From: Acholeplasmataceae bacterium UBA2284
GTDB taxonomy: Bacteria; Bacillota_I; Bacilli_A; Acholeplasmatales; Acholeplasmataceae
Reading direction: 5' to 3'
Length of the DNA: 39,401 bases
NCBI GenBank assembly: GCA_002345705.1
Contig: DDWO01000010.1
Span: 26,010 to 65,410, forward strand
Shown: positions 32,513 to 39,401 of the stretch, piece after piece
Layout: every line of letters begins with the position of its first letter
Position numbering within the stretch: the first letter of the stretch is position 1
The notes under the pieces: model-generated
The model's input: only the letters and a program-made list of their open reading frames with translations
The model's database searches: none
Told to the model about the DNA's origin: nothing
Made by a program: the position numbers and the translations under genes

Positions 32513-33062
32513 TTTCTTCTTCACTCCATTCGTTGATTTTTACCATTGCTGGTCTTAGTAGTTGATCTTTATATGTATATCCTTTTTGAATTACTTCTAG
32601 GTTAATACCGTTTGGTTTTTCCTTATTGCTTTCCTTTTCAATAGCGTAATGAAAATTTGGATTGAATGGTTGGTTCAATGCATCAATTTCCTTTAAACCA
32701 TCAGCAATCAACACATTATATAATGAGTCGTTAATCATCTTAAATCCGATTAAGAAATTTTTTAGCATCGGATCTTCAGTTGGCATATTGACAACCTTAT
32801 TCATTTGGTCTAATGGATTTAAAATATCACCAATTAAATTTTTTGATGCATATTTTCTTTCTTGGATACGCTCAGCATGAACTCTTTTCTTAAAGTTTTC
32901 AAGCTCTGCTGCATTTCTTAACAGCTTATCCTTTAAATCCTTAACTTCATTTTCAAGCTTTTCAATTGTTTCTTTATGCTTATTCTTTTTCTCTTTTTTT
33001 AATTCATGGTCATCATGAATGATTTCATCTTCCATGAGTTTTGTTTCTTTTTTTTCGTCCAT
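32496..33062 (-). CDS. grpE: Nucleotide exchange factor GrpE
   Basis: The protein of 188 residues has a charged, disordered N-terminus rich in E and K, a long coiled coil (IEKLENEVKDLKDKLLRNAAELENFKKRV) and the C-terminal beta domain with FNPNFHYAIE and the QKGYTYKDQLLRPAMVKI signature. It exchanges ADP for ATP on DnaK. The ATG at 33062 is eight bases after AAAGGA; the in-frame ATG at 33071 overlaps that site. It starts 12 bases after hrcA and its 3' end overlaps the start of dnaK. Confidence 0.96.
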   Translation of the reverse strand: MDEKKETKLMEDEIIHDDHELKKEKKNKHKETIEKLENEVKDLKDKLLRNAAELENFKKRVHAERIQERKYASKNLIGDILNPLDQMNKVVNMPTEDPMLKNFLIGFKMINDSLYNVLIADGLKEIDALNQPFNPNFHYAIEKESNKEKPNGINLEVIQKGYTYKDQLLRPAMVKINEWSEEENGKDE

Positions 33063-33074
33063 TGTTATCATCCT

Positions 33075-34088
33075 TTACTTTTTATATAATTTGCCTATAT
33101 TGCTTGCGATGTATTCCACTAAAGGGATGACCTTGCTGTAATCCATTCTAGTCGGTCCTAAGACGGCAATTGTGCCGTGCTCTAAATCGCTAATTCGGTA
33201 CGGAATTGAAATCATGGTGCAATTTTCCATCGGTATGAGCTGTAAGTCACTGCCAAACCTTATACTTAATCCTTCGTGATCACCAATTAATTTAACTAAC
33301 TCTCTTCGATCTAGCATTTCAACAAAGTTTTTGATATGCCTTACATTATGAAACTCAGGCTGTTCAAAGACATTGGTAACACCAGATAAATAAAAGTTTT
33401 CTTCAGCAAATTTAGAAAATGCGTGAATAAATGAGTGGACAAGCTGTGTTTGATACTCAATAAATGACTCGATTTCAGTTTTCGCAAATTCTGCCTCTAA
33501 AATATCCTTAGCTTCTGTAATCAATCGATCTCTTAATAAATCATCTAATGTCTTAATGACTTCCTTTAAATCATTGATTTTCATGTTGTCAGGAATTGTA
33601 ATATTTTGGTGTTGAACATGTCCTTGATCGGTAACAATTAAGATGACTGCATCATGCTCTCCAAGAGGAATAAAATCAATTTTCTTAATTGTAGACATTT
33701 GATGTGTTGGACCAACTGCCATCGCAGTGTAGTTTGTAAGCTCTGATAATAAATGAATTGCTTCTTCAACTGCTTGTTCTCTACCAAGCTTATTCTTGAA
33801 AAATATTTCATCAATCAATGGGAACTTATCGATAACATCAGTGTCTCTCGTTACTAAATGCTCGACATAATAACGATAGCCCATTTCAGAGGGAACACGT
33901 CCACTTGATGTGTGCGTTTTTTCCAAATAACCCAACTCTTCAAGCTGTGCCATGTCATAACGTAATGTTGCACTAGAAAAATTCAGATAAGGCATCTGGG
34001 TGAGTGCTTTTGATCCTACTGGTTGGGCATCCTTGACATAAGTTTCAATGATGGCTTTCAGTATCAGTTTTTGTCTGCTGGTAATCAT
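33075..34088 (-). CDS. hrcA: Heat-inducible transcription repressor HrcA
   Basis: The 337-residue repressor has the N-terminal winged helix (RQKLILKAIIETYVKDAQPVGSKALTQ, then SSATLRYDMAQLEELGYLEKTHTSSGRVPSEMGYRYYV), a central GAF-like domain, and the C-terminal segment GTIAVLGPTRMDYSKVIPLVEYIA. It binds CIRCE elements and represses the chaperone operon it heads. Two CIRCE-like repeats flank its promoter, so it should regulate itself. The GAGGTG ribosome binding site lies six bases before the ATG. Confidence 0.97.
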   Translation of the reverse strand: MITSRQKLILKAIIETYVKDAQPVGSKALTQMPYLNFSSATLRYDMAQLEELGYLEKTHTSSGRVPSEMGYRYYVEHLVTRDTDVIDKFPLIDEIFFKNKLGREQAVEEAIHLLSELTNYTAMAVGPTHQMSTIKKIDFIPLGEHDAVILIVTDQGHVQHQNITIPDNMKINDLKEVIKTLDDLLRDRLITEAKDILEAEFAKTEIESFIEYQTQLVHSFIHAFSKFAEENFYLSGVTNVFEQPEFHNVRHIKNFVEMLDRRELVKLIGDHEGLSIRFGSDLQLIPMENCTMISIPYRISDLEHGTIAVLGPTRMDYSKVIPLVEYIASNIGKLYKK

Positions 34089-34101
34089 TCGTACACCTCA
34101 T

Positions 34102-34128
34102 TTAGCACTCATTTGGGTTTTGTGCCAA
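34102..34128. promoter_or_regulatory. Proximal CIRCE-like element
   Basis: TTAGCACTC (34102-34110, perfect CIRCE half), nine bases, then TTGTGCCAA (34120-34128, six of nine to the other half). It covers the predicted transcription start of the hrcA operon. Confidence 0.8.
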
Positions 34129-34132
34129 CTTT

Positions 34133-34161
34133 ATTGTATTATAATTGATTGGCACTGTCAA
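34133..34161 (-). promoter_or_regulatory. Sigma-A promoter of hrcA-grpE-dnaK-dnaJ
   Basis: Consensus TTGACA (34161-34156), a 17-base spacer and TACAAT (34138-34133) on the minus strand. Its -35 is inside the distal CIRCE-like element. Confidence 0.85.
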
Positions 34162-34175
34162 GTATTATGTGCTAT
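34149..34175. promoter_or_regulatory. Distal CIRCE-like element
   Basis: TTGGCACTG (34149-34157), nine bases, then ATGTGCTAT (34167-34175). Both halves deviate from TTAGCACTC-N9-GAGTGCTAA (seven and six of nine), but spacing and core GCACT/GTGCTA are kept. It overlaps the -35 hexamer. Confidence 0.6.
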
Positions 34176-34182
34176 TTTCCAT

Positions 34183-34210
34183 AAAAAAATAAAAGACACT
34201 TAAGTGTCTT
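34183..34210 (-). terminator. Terminator of the MBL hydrolase gene
   Basis: An 18-bp palindrome with arms AAGACAC (34193-34199) and GTGTCTT (34204-34210) around TTAA, followed on the minus strand by a U-rich tract. Confidence 0.8.
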
Positions 34211-34823
34211 ATTTTTGTGATTGCTTTACCCACTTCAAATAAAAGGGATTATTCTTCGTTTCATAGCGGATGGTTGATATCTCATCATGCCCGGGATATA
34301 TTTTGATGTTGCCTGGCAGACTGCAAAGCATTAAAATACTTTTTCTAAGCTCTACTAAATTACCTGAATATAAATCATGTCTACCAACAGATTCCTTAAA
34401 TAGTGTGTCTCCTGTAAAAAGTCTTTGTTCATATAGGAAGCATAAACCACCTTTTGTATGACCTGGCGTATGATAAACAGTGACAAAGTGATCTGCAAGG
34501 GGTATTTTATCTAAGTGCTTTACATAGATAAAATTCAAGTTTTTTCTTTTATAAGGATGTGCCTTTGGTGCATATCCATTGTACTGATCTTCAAATAAGA
34601 GATGCGCGTCATCCGTATGCATGTAAATAGGAACATCAAATTCTCCAATTAAATGGATATGATCCTGATGTGCATGTGTTAATAAGATTCCAAGTAGTGT
34701 TCTACCCATTAGCGCTGCCATAATATCCTCATAGTCATGCGAAGGATCGATTAAAAGGCAGGAATCGAATCTACAGATTAAATAGCTGTGGGCAAAATCA
34801 TTTTTTTCTTTAAATGTATTCAT
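34209..34823 (-). CDS. MBL-fold metallo-hydrolase (glyoxalase II-like)
   Basis: The 204-residue protein has the metallo-beta-lactamase motifs: LTHAHQDHIHLIG (H50, H52, D54, H55), VYHTPGHTKGGLCF, FTGDTLFKESVGRHD and a final YPGHDEIST. The pattern resembles small hydroxyacylglutathione hydrolase-like proteins of Firmicutes, whose substrates are mostly unknown. The second zinc-site loop HIHLIG replaces the usual HIGG. There is no good ribosome binding site before the ATG (AAGAAA only), and the rpmG terminator lies just upstream, so expression may rely on read-through. Confidence 0.83.
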   Translation of the reverse strand: MNTFKEKNDFAHSYLICRFDSCLLIDPSHDYEDIMAALMGRTLLGILLTHAHQDHIHLIGEFDVPIYMHTDDAHLLFEDQYNGYAPKAHPYKRKNLNFIYVKHLDKIPLADHFVTVYHTPGHTKGGLCFLYEQRLFTGDTLFKESVGRHDLYSGNLVELRKSILMLCSLPGNIKIYPGHDEISTIRYETKNNPFYLKWVKQSQK

Positions 34824-34835
34824 ATTTTCTTATAG

Positions 34836-34858
34836 AAAAAAAACTATTCCAAGAATAG
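34836..34858 (-). terminator. Terminator of rpmG
   Basis: Short stem CTATTC (34844-34849) and GAATAG (34853-34858) followed by eight U on the minus strand. A 6-bp AT-rich stem is weak, so some read-through into the MBL gene is likely. Confidence 0.55.
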
Positions 34859-34859
34859 C

Positions 34860-35009
34860 TTATTTCTTTTCTTTATGGGTTGTAGCTTTTCTTTCACGTG
34901 GGCAGTACTTCTTCATTTCCAAGCGCTCTGGATGAGCTTTTTTATTCTTGGTAGTATGATAGTTTTCTTCGCCACATTCTGTACAAACCAATTTGACTAG
35001 GTCTCGCAT
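34860..35009 (-). CDS. rpmG: 50S ribosomal protein L33
   Basis: A 49-residue frame encodes L33: it starts MRDLVKLVCTECGEENYHTT, continues KNKKAHPERLEMKKYC and ends in a basic tail KEKK. The first CxxC (C9, C12) is intact but the second pair reads C-P-R-E, so the fourth zinc ligand is missing; this is an intermediate between zinc and zinc-free forms. A strong GGAGGG precedes the ATG and a consensus promoter lies upstream. Confidence 0.95.
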   Translation of the reverse strand: MRDLVKLVCTECGEENYHTTKNKKAHPERLEMKKYCPRERKATTHKEKK

Positions 35010-35035
35010 GATATTCCCTCCAAACGTACGAATAC

Positions 35036-35064
35036 ATTATAACAAAACAATAACATTATTTCAA
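35036..35064 (-). promoter_or_regulatory. Promoter of rpmG
   Basis: The minus strand has TTGAAA (35064-35059), 17 bases ending in TGT, and TATAAT (35041-35036). Confidence 0.8.
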
Positions 35065-35157
35065 TCATTTAAAATATTATTTTTTTATTGTGAACTAAAT
35101 ATGCAAAAATAAGGATTCAATCAAGCATTTCAACTACCATTTTAACTTATTCTACTA

Positions 35158-35163
35158 TATAAT
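35158..35163 (+). promoter_or_regulatory. Probable -10 element of ispG
   Basis: TATAAT ends 18 bases before the ispG ATG, giving a leader of about 12 bases that is almost only the ribosome binding site (AGGTGAT). Confidence 0.5.
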
Positions 35164-35181
35164 CTATATAGGTGATAAAAA

Positions 35182-36249
35182 ATGTTAATTAGAGAACAAT
35201 CCAGACCAGTTCAGGTAGGACCCTACCAGCTTGGTGGAAATAATAAGGTCTACATACAAAGTATGACCAATACGCATACAAAGGATGTTGAAGCAACCGT
35301 TAAACAAATTAAAGCTCTTGAAGAAGCTGGTTGTGAGATTATTAGAGTTGCTGTTTTAGATATGGTGGATGCACAGTCCTTAGGTGAGATTAAAAAACAA
35401 ATCAATATACCACTTGTTGCTGATATCCATTTTGATTATAGACTCGCTCTAGAAGCTATCAATCAGGGTGTCGATAAGATTAGATTAAACCCAGGAAATA
35501 TTCCAAAGCGCGAGCATGTGATGGAAGTTGTTGAAGCATGCAAGAAGAAAAATATTCCAATTCGTATTGGTGTAAATTCTGGATCACTACCTAATCGTAT
35601 GGCTCCTACTGCTGAAAATATGGTAGAAACTGCTAGACATCACGTAGAAATTTTGGAATCCATGGGATTTTATGATATCGCGTTATCCCTTAAGGCTACC
35701 GATATGAAGCTAATGATTGAAGCGTATCGTTTAGCTGCTAAAACATTCCCTTATCCTTTGCATTTAGGTGTAACTGAAGCAGGAACTGCATTTTCTGGTG
35801 CTATTAAGAGTGCGATGGGTATAGGTATTTTACTAGCTGAAGGCATCGGAAATACTATCCGTGTATCCTTAACTGATAATCCAGTATTAGAAATTCAAGC
35901 AGCGAAAGAAATTTTAAAGAACCTAGGCTTAAAGGATAAGGTACCTAACTTAATTTCATGTCCAACCTGTGGAAGAATTCAATACGATATGATCGATATC
36001 GCAAAGAGAATCGAAGAGTATCTATTAAAGATTAATAAAACAATCAATGTAGCAATCATGGGCTGTGCAGTTAACGGTCCTGGTGAAGCGACACATGCAG
36101 ATATCGGTATTGCTGGTGGTAAGGGTGAAGCAATCTTATTTAGACGTGGAAAAATTATTAAAAAGATTAAAGAATCTGAAGTTTATGATGTTTTGGTTGA
36201 AGAAATTAATAATTTTGATGATTCAGTTCAAACAAATGGCGAGCACTAA
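35182..36249 (+). CDS. ispG: 4-hydroxy-3-methylbut-2-en-1-yl diphosphate synthase (GcpE)
   Basis: The 355-residue enzyme starts with the family's VQVGPYQLGGNNKVYIQSMTNT and TIM-barrel strands, and ends with the [4Fe-4S] domain: cysteines in LISCPTCGRIQYD and the third cysteine plus catalytic glutamate in MGCAVNGPGEA. It makes HMBPP in the MEP isoprenoid pathway, using reduced flavodoxin or ferredoxin. It is a single-gene unit with its own promoter and a strong terminator. The organism therefore likely makes isoprenoids by the MEP route. Confidence 0.97.
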   Translation: MLIREQSRPVQVGPYQLGGNNKVYIQSMTNTHTKDVEATVKQIKALEEAGCEIIRVAVLDMVDAQSLGEIKKQINIPLVADIHFDYRLALEAINQGVDKIRLNPGNIPKREHVMEVVEACKKKNIPIRIGVNSGSLPNRMAPTAENMVETARHHVEILESMGFYDIALSLKATDMKLMIEAYRLAAKTFPYPLHLGVTEAGTAFSGAIKSAMGIGILLAEGIGNTIRVSLTDNPVLEIQAAKEILKNLGLKDKVPNLISCPTCGRIQYDMIDIAKRIEEYLLKINKTINVAIMGCAVNGPGEATHADIGIAGGKGEAILFRRGKIIKKIKESEVYDVLVEEINNFDDSVQTNGEH

Positions 36250-36263
36250 GGCTCGCCATTTTT
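36236..36263. terminator. Terminator of ispG, shared with the convergent membrane gene
   Basis: GC-rich 9-bp stem ATGGCGAGC (36236-36244) and GCTCGCCAT (36251-36259) followed by T. The ispG stop codon sits in the loop (36247-36249). Confidence 0.85.
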
Positions 36264-36264
36264 A

Positions 36265-37653
36265 TTAATCATTGGGCAGATTGACTTCCATATATTCAAT
36301 CATAGGATGCTTCATCAAGAAAAGTGAATCATTAAAATTAAATCCTGACATATCATAATAATCAAATTGTCTGAAATAATCATAGTATTGCAAAATAGAA
36401 AAAGTATTGTTTTTTCTGGTTAAACCAATGACTTGTGTACCATAGGTATCCCTAATAATATTATAGTGTGTATTATATTGATGATCGGATGCGAGCATCC
36501 CTTCAATACCATCTCTTTCATAATACTTGAAACGATATAAATACTCCTTACCCATAGTATAAATTTTCTTTGTATTCAATCTAAAACTCTCATCGGTAAA
36601 GGCATACTGATTTTCTTTTCTTACAATGGGATCTATTTCTCTGAAAATTTCAAGTTGATCTTGATTTCGAATAATATTTAAATTGCGCTCATAAGTTCCA
36701 TTTAATTCTGTATATTTAATTTCAAGTTGATAACCATCTTGATGATAGCTTCCACTACCAACGACATCATTTCTTATGGTTTCTGATGATCCTGGATAAA
36801 ATGTGGATTTTTCAAGGATGAACCAAAGTGTGTAATCAGGTAGAACACTGACTTGCAAATCATAAATGACTTTCATGTATTCAGAGAGATCTTCACTATT
36901 GAAGTCAGGCAAATTCAATCTTTTATAATTTTCAATAAAATATTGATTAGGTGTTTTTGAAAAGATTTGTGTTGAAGTCATGCCCGACTCATTAAAGACT
37001 TGGCTTACTTGAAACCTTTCATTAATATATGTATGATAATACTGATTTTCAAACAAAAATATCGAAGCAATAACCATATCAGCTTGATACATAATCAAAT
37101 TTTTATCTGAGTCATAAGAAAGTATAATCTCTGTACGTATCTCAATACTTGTATTCAATGGTTCATCATCCTCAAATCGAGTAGCATTATATATTTGATA
37201 AGGAGTCTCTCCACTTTTAAACTCATGAAAGATAAGAACAACTTGATTATCCTCATTTGAGACTACAGTTGGTTTTTCACATGTGTGACTCATTACAGTC
37301 TTATAAATAACATTTCCAGTGTGATCCATATAAGTACAATCGTAAGGTATATATTGATTATCATCATAAAGTTTATTTTGAATCAATAAAAAAGATCCGA
37401 CAAAAAGTACTAAAAGAATTGGTCTCCATATTTCACTAAGAAGAACTTTTTTATTGATGTTCTTATTTTGTTTTATCTTCAAGTAAAATGATAATAGAGT
37501 ATAAAAAAATGCAGCTATAATAGTTAAATAATATGATATTTCTTTAGTTATAACTAAAAATTCTGATGGAAAAGCTTGATTCACACTAATCACTGAAACG
37601 ATATACATGATGATTGCAAAGTAAAAGATTAGATTCATTTTTTTAAGAGTCAT
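36265..37653 (-). CDS. Unknown membrane-anchored protein
   Basis: I do not recognise this protein of about 462 residues. It has three hydrophobic helices near the N-terminus (NLIFYFAIIMYIVSVISV, YYLTIIAAFFYTLLSFYL and ILLVLFVGSFLLI), then about 350 residues of hydrophilic, tyrosine-rich sequence likely outside the cell. The start at 37653 (MTLKKMNLIFYF) has GGAGGGG just upstream; an open extension to 37719 lacks a ribosome binding site. Its neighbours are two lipoproteins on the same strand, 107 bases away. The tyrosine- and asparagine-rich beta-like pattern suggests a surface domain; the function is unknown. Confidence 0.7.
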   Translation of the reverse strand: MTLKKMNLIFYFAIIMYIVSVISVNQAFPSEFLVITKEISYYLTIIAAFFYTLLSFYLKIKQNKNINKKVLLSEIWRPILLVLFVGSFLLIQNKLYDDNQYIPYDCTYMDHTGNVIYKTVMSHTCEKPTVVSNEDNQVVLIFHEFKSGETPYQIYNATRFEDDEPLNTSIEIRTEIILSYDSDKNLIMYQADMVIASIFLFENQYYHTYINERFQVSQVFNESGMTSTQIFSKTPNQYFIENYKRLNLPDFNSEDLSEYMKVIYDLQVSVLPDYTLWFILEKSTFYPGSSETIRNDVVGSGSYHQDGYQLEIKYTELNGTYERNLNIIRNQDQLEIFREIDPIVRKENQYAFTDESFRLNTKKIYTMGKEYLYRFKYYERDGIEGMLASDHQYNTHYNIIRDTYGTQVIGLTRKNNTFSILQYYDYFRQFDYYDMSGFNFNDSLFLMKHPMIEYMEVNLPND

Positions 37654-37760
37654 GGTCCCCTCCAATACGTCTTCTTTGTTATATTTTATCATAAAAAATA
37701 AAAAATGATATATCACCAATCAGCTCTATACCATTTTATATATGATGTTTTTTTTGCGGT

Positions 37761-38150
37761 TTACTCAGCTCTTCTAAATTTAGCTGAAAAGGTAATATCG
37801 TATTCAGCAAGTTCTACATTGTTCATATGAATCTCTCCATCAACATAGTCATATACTTCCTTGATATTTGAAAAACCAACCTTGGTTGTAATCGTGATTT
37901 TATCACCCTTAATTCTGTAGGATGCTACTTCCTCATAAACCTCAGCACCAACCTGTGATCCCTTTGACTTGACAGCCAGCGAACCATCTTCAAATAACTC
38001 AATTGTGTAATATTGGAAATTTCCAAGATTAACATCTCCAGTCATTTCATAAAGCTCGTATAATCCAGCTTCCTCCTCGTAGCTTGGTGTACAGCCATAA
38101 AGCATAACTGCAGTTAGGATTACCCCCACCAATAACAACATTTTTTTCAT
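37761..38150 (-). CDS. Lipoprotein, paralogue A (lipocalin-like fold suggested)
   Basis: The 129-residue protein has a lipoprotein signal: MKK, a hydrophobic stretch and lipobox VMLYGC with C20 as the predicted acylated residue. The mature part has alternating beta strands: YYTIELFEDGSLAVKS, SYRIKGDKITITTKVG and YDYVDGEIHM, ending ITFSAKFRRAE. The repeated turn pattern resembles small lipocalin-like beta-barrels, but I cannot name a family with certainty. It is clearly homologous to the gene 61 bases upstream. GAGG precedes the ATG. Confidence 0.8.
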   Translation of the reverse strand: MKKMLLLVGVILTAVMLYGCTPSYEEEAGLYELYEMTGDVNLGNFQYYTIELFEDGSLAVKSKGSQVGAEVYEEVASYRIKGDKITITTKVGFSNIKEVYDYVDGEIHMNNVELAEYDITFSAKFRRAE

Positions 38151-38211
38151 TATAATCCTCTTTTCTTTTTATATTTTTTGTGTCATATAAATAATGATTG
38201 AAACAAAAATT

Positions 38212-38619
38212 TTACGATGACAATGGATATCTTCGAAATTTAGCTGAAAATGAAATATTGTTTTCTGGATCTTTAACATTCCACATGTGGATTTCTCCAT
38301 TTTTATAGTCATAAACTTCAGTGAATTCTTCACCATCGATATTAATGTTTACTGTGATTTTTTCATCCTCTATACTAAATTTTCCTACTGCTTTAAACTC
38401 ATCAGCATACATTGTGTATTTACCTTTAATCTTGATAATTATTTTACCATTCTCGAATAGCTCGATAGTAAAATACTCAAAGCTCGATGAACTAAAGTTT
38501 CCAGACATAAAATAGAGTTCATATAGCCCTTTTTCATAGGTGTAATACTTAGATCCTGAACAACTCATCAACATTATAGAGGTTAGGAATATTCCCAACA
38601 ATAACAATATCTTTTTCAT
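38212..38619 (-). CDS. Lipoprotein, paralogue B (lipocalin-like fold suggested)
   Basis: The 135-residue protein has a signal peptide with lipobox IMLMSC (C20) and a mature domain colinear with paralogue A: GLYELYFMSGNF, YFTIELFENGKIIIK, KFSIEDEKITVNI, YDYKNGEIHMWNV and ISFSAKFRRY. The two are tandem duplicates that have diverged. The gene starts 20 bases after the ABC-F stop with GGGGG as ribosome binding site, so it may be co-transcribed with the ABC-F gene. The function is unknown; a surface ligand-binding role is inferred. Confidence 0.8.
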   Translation of the reverse strand: MKKILLLLGIFLTSIMLMSCSGSKYYTYEKGLYELYFMSGNFSSSSFEYFTIELFENGKIIIKIKGKYTMYADEFKAVGKFSIEDEKITVNINIDGEEFTEVYDYKNGEIHMWNVKDPENNISFSAKFRRYPLSS

Positions 38620-38639
38620 TCTAGTCCCCCATGTTTATT

Positions 38640-39401
38640 TTAAGTGACAAACAAGGTAATCTCGTAGTCACAAATATCCGAATAGAATTCCTTTTCATGC
38701 GATACCAAAATTAAGGTGCCTTGGTATTTAATCATCGCTTCCTTCAATGCTTCCTTTGCATTCACATCTAAGTGATTGGTTGGTTCATCAAAGATTAACA
38801 CGTTTCCCTTTTGGTGTCTTAGTAGTGCCAGTCTAACTTTCGTTTGTTCTCCACCAGAAAGTGTATTGATATCACGGGTCGCCATTTCATAATCAATCCC
38901 ATGGTTTCCTAATAGAGACATGACTTCCTTTTTAGTGAAATGTGGATACTTAATATGGACAACCTGAAATGGAGTGAGCCCGTCATCAAAAATAGAGTCT
39001 TGCTCAAAATAGGCAATCTTGGCTGTATCGATCCATTTATATTCTCCACCAAGCTTTGGGATAATATCTAGAACAGTTTTCAAAAATGTGGATTTACCAA
39101 TCCCGTTTTTTCCCGTTATAGCCACTTTTTCTTCCTTAAGGATTGCTATACTCAAAGCTTCTAACAAAGGCTCCTGATAGCCAATTTCAAGGTCTATTGT
39201 GGTGAGTACGTCTTTACCTGTAGCTGATGCGAATGGAAAATTGAAATGATAGTTCTTATCATGCTTTGGTGCGACTACTCTTTCTATTTTTTCTAGCATC
39301 TTTCTTCTACTTTGTGCCCGTTTAGTTGTCGATGCTCTGACAATATTTCTTTGAATGAAATCCTCAGTTTTTTGGATAAACTTTTGTTGCGAGACAAAGG
39401 C
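38640..39401 (-). CDS. ABC-F family ATPase, C-terminal part (5' end outside the window)
   Basis: The frame is open from the window edge (39401, codon GCC) to the stop at 38640, at least 253 residues. It begins in the interdomain linker (TTKRAQSRRKMLEKIERV), then has the second ATPase domain: Walker A GKNGIGKST, signature LSGGEQTKVRLAL, Walker B VLIFDEPTNHLD and H-loop LVSHEKEF. The ATG at 39299 lies inside the linker and is not the true start. ABC-F proteins act on the ribosome, in translation regulation or antibiotic protection; the linker resembles the Bacillus YfmM group, but the subfamily is uncertain. Confidence 0.9.
   Translation of the reverse strand, partial: AFVSQQKFIQKTEDFIQRNIVRASTTKRAQSRRKMLEKIERVVAPKHDKNYHFNFPFASATGKDVLTTIDLEIGYQEPLLEALSIAILKEEKVAITGKNGIGKSTFLKTVLDIIPKLGGEYKWIDTAKIAYFEQDSIFDDGLTPFQVVHIKYPHFTKKEVMSLLGNHGIDYEMATRDINTLSGGEQTKVRLALLRHQKGNVLIFDEPTNHLDVNAKEALKEAMIKYQGTLILVSHEKEFYSDICDYEITLFVT

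Noticed and set aside
36265..37719. A longer start at 37719 for the unknown membrane protein
   Set aside because: The extra 22 residues have no ribosome binding site, while GGAGGGG lies just before the ATG at 37653 and the first hydrophobic helix starts soon after it.
38640..39299. A complete 219-residue single-domain ATPase gene starting at 39299
   Set aside because: The same frame stays open upstream to the window edge and encodes the ABC-F interdomain linker, so the gene is a longer one cut by the window.
170..39401. Mycoplasma-type genetic code (TGA as tryptophan)
   Set aside because: Several genes end in TGA at the expected family length (epimerase, mhqR, Nudix), and tryptophans are encoded by TGG.
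1..39401. tRNA, rRNA, riboswitch, CRISPR array or mobile element
   Set aside because: No cloverleaf-type sequence, no conserved long 5' leader such as a T-box, no regularly spaced direct repeats and no transposase or integrase gene were found. Very short RNAs could still have been missed.

Overview
The window looks like chromosomal DNA of a low-GC, wall-less or wall-reduced relative of the Firmicutes, probably an Acholeplasma/Izemoplasma-type mollicute. This is inference from gene content and AT-richness, not from a marker gene. TGA is used as a stop, so the standard bacterial code applies and not the Mycoplasma code. rsmH lies next to yceD-rpmF and mgsA with no mraZ, ftsL or pbp gene beside it. 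The MEP isoprenoid gene ispG, glycogen-type glgA-glgC, and a complete hrcA-grpE-dnaK-dnaJ operon are present. No tRNA, rRNA, CRISPR array, insertion sequence or prophage was seen.

Layout. 1-1271: end of an unidentified + strand gene, a terminator, then an extended SDR epimerase. 1274-3778: a DUF2087 protein and a quinone-stress operon (mhqE-mhqR-mhqD) with a probable MhqR operator in its promoter. 3827-5835: a condensation/acetyltransferase-like enzyme overlapped by a zinc-ribbon membrane protein (DUF6320 type). 5838-10479, all on the minus strand: a CBS-pair protein with a long leader carrying a cre-like box, a GltS-type carrier, alanine dehydrogenase, an HD phosphohydrolase and a Nudix hydrolase. 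10522-13299: glgA-glgC. 13298-21786: a YwaF/TMEM164-like membrane protein, recD2 with an ABC-2 exporter, and nadD-nadE-mnmA. 21890-26343: a cysteine-free Fur-family regulator, rsmH-mgsA, yceD-rpmF, a hypothetical protein and lplA. 26453-29488: DUF2177, a FakA-FakB fusion and DUF1295 in one operon. 29505-34175: heat-shock operon with two CIRCE-like elements. 34183-36263: MBL hydrolase, rpmG and ispG. 36265-39401: an unknown membrane protein and two paralogous lipoproteins, the second directly downstream of a truncated ABC-F gene.

How the genes fit together. Several transcription units read as stand-alone metabolic modules: NAD synthesis (nadD-nadE), amino acid uptake and deamination (GltS-like and Ald, adjacent but with separate promoters), ADP-glucose and glucan synthesis, fatty acid activation linked to membrane modification, quinone detoxification, and HrcA-controlled chaperones. 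Promoters are often of the extended -10 type (TGN-TATAAT), frequently with poor -35 hexamers, and some leaders are very short. The least described parts are the FakA-FakB fusion operon, the acetyltransferase/zinc-ribbon pair, the CBS leader region and the tandem lipoproteins.
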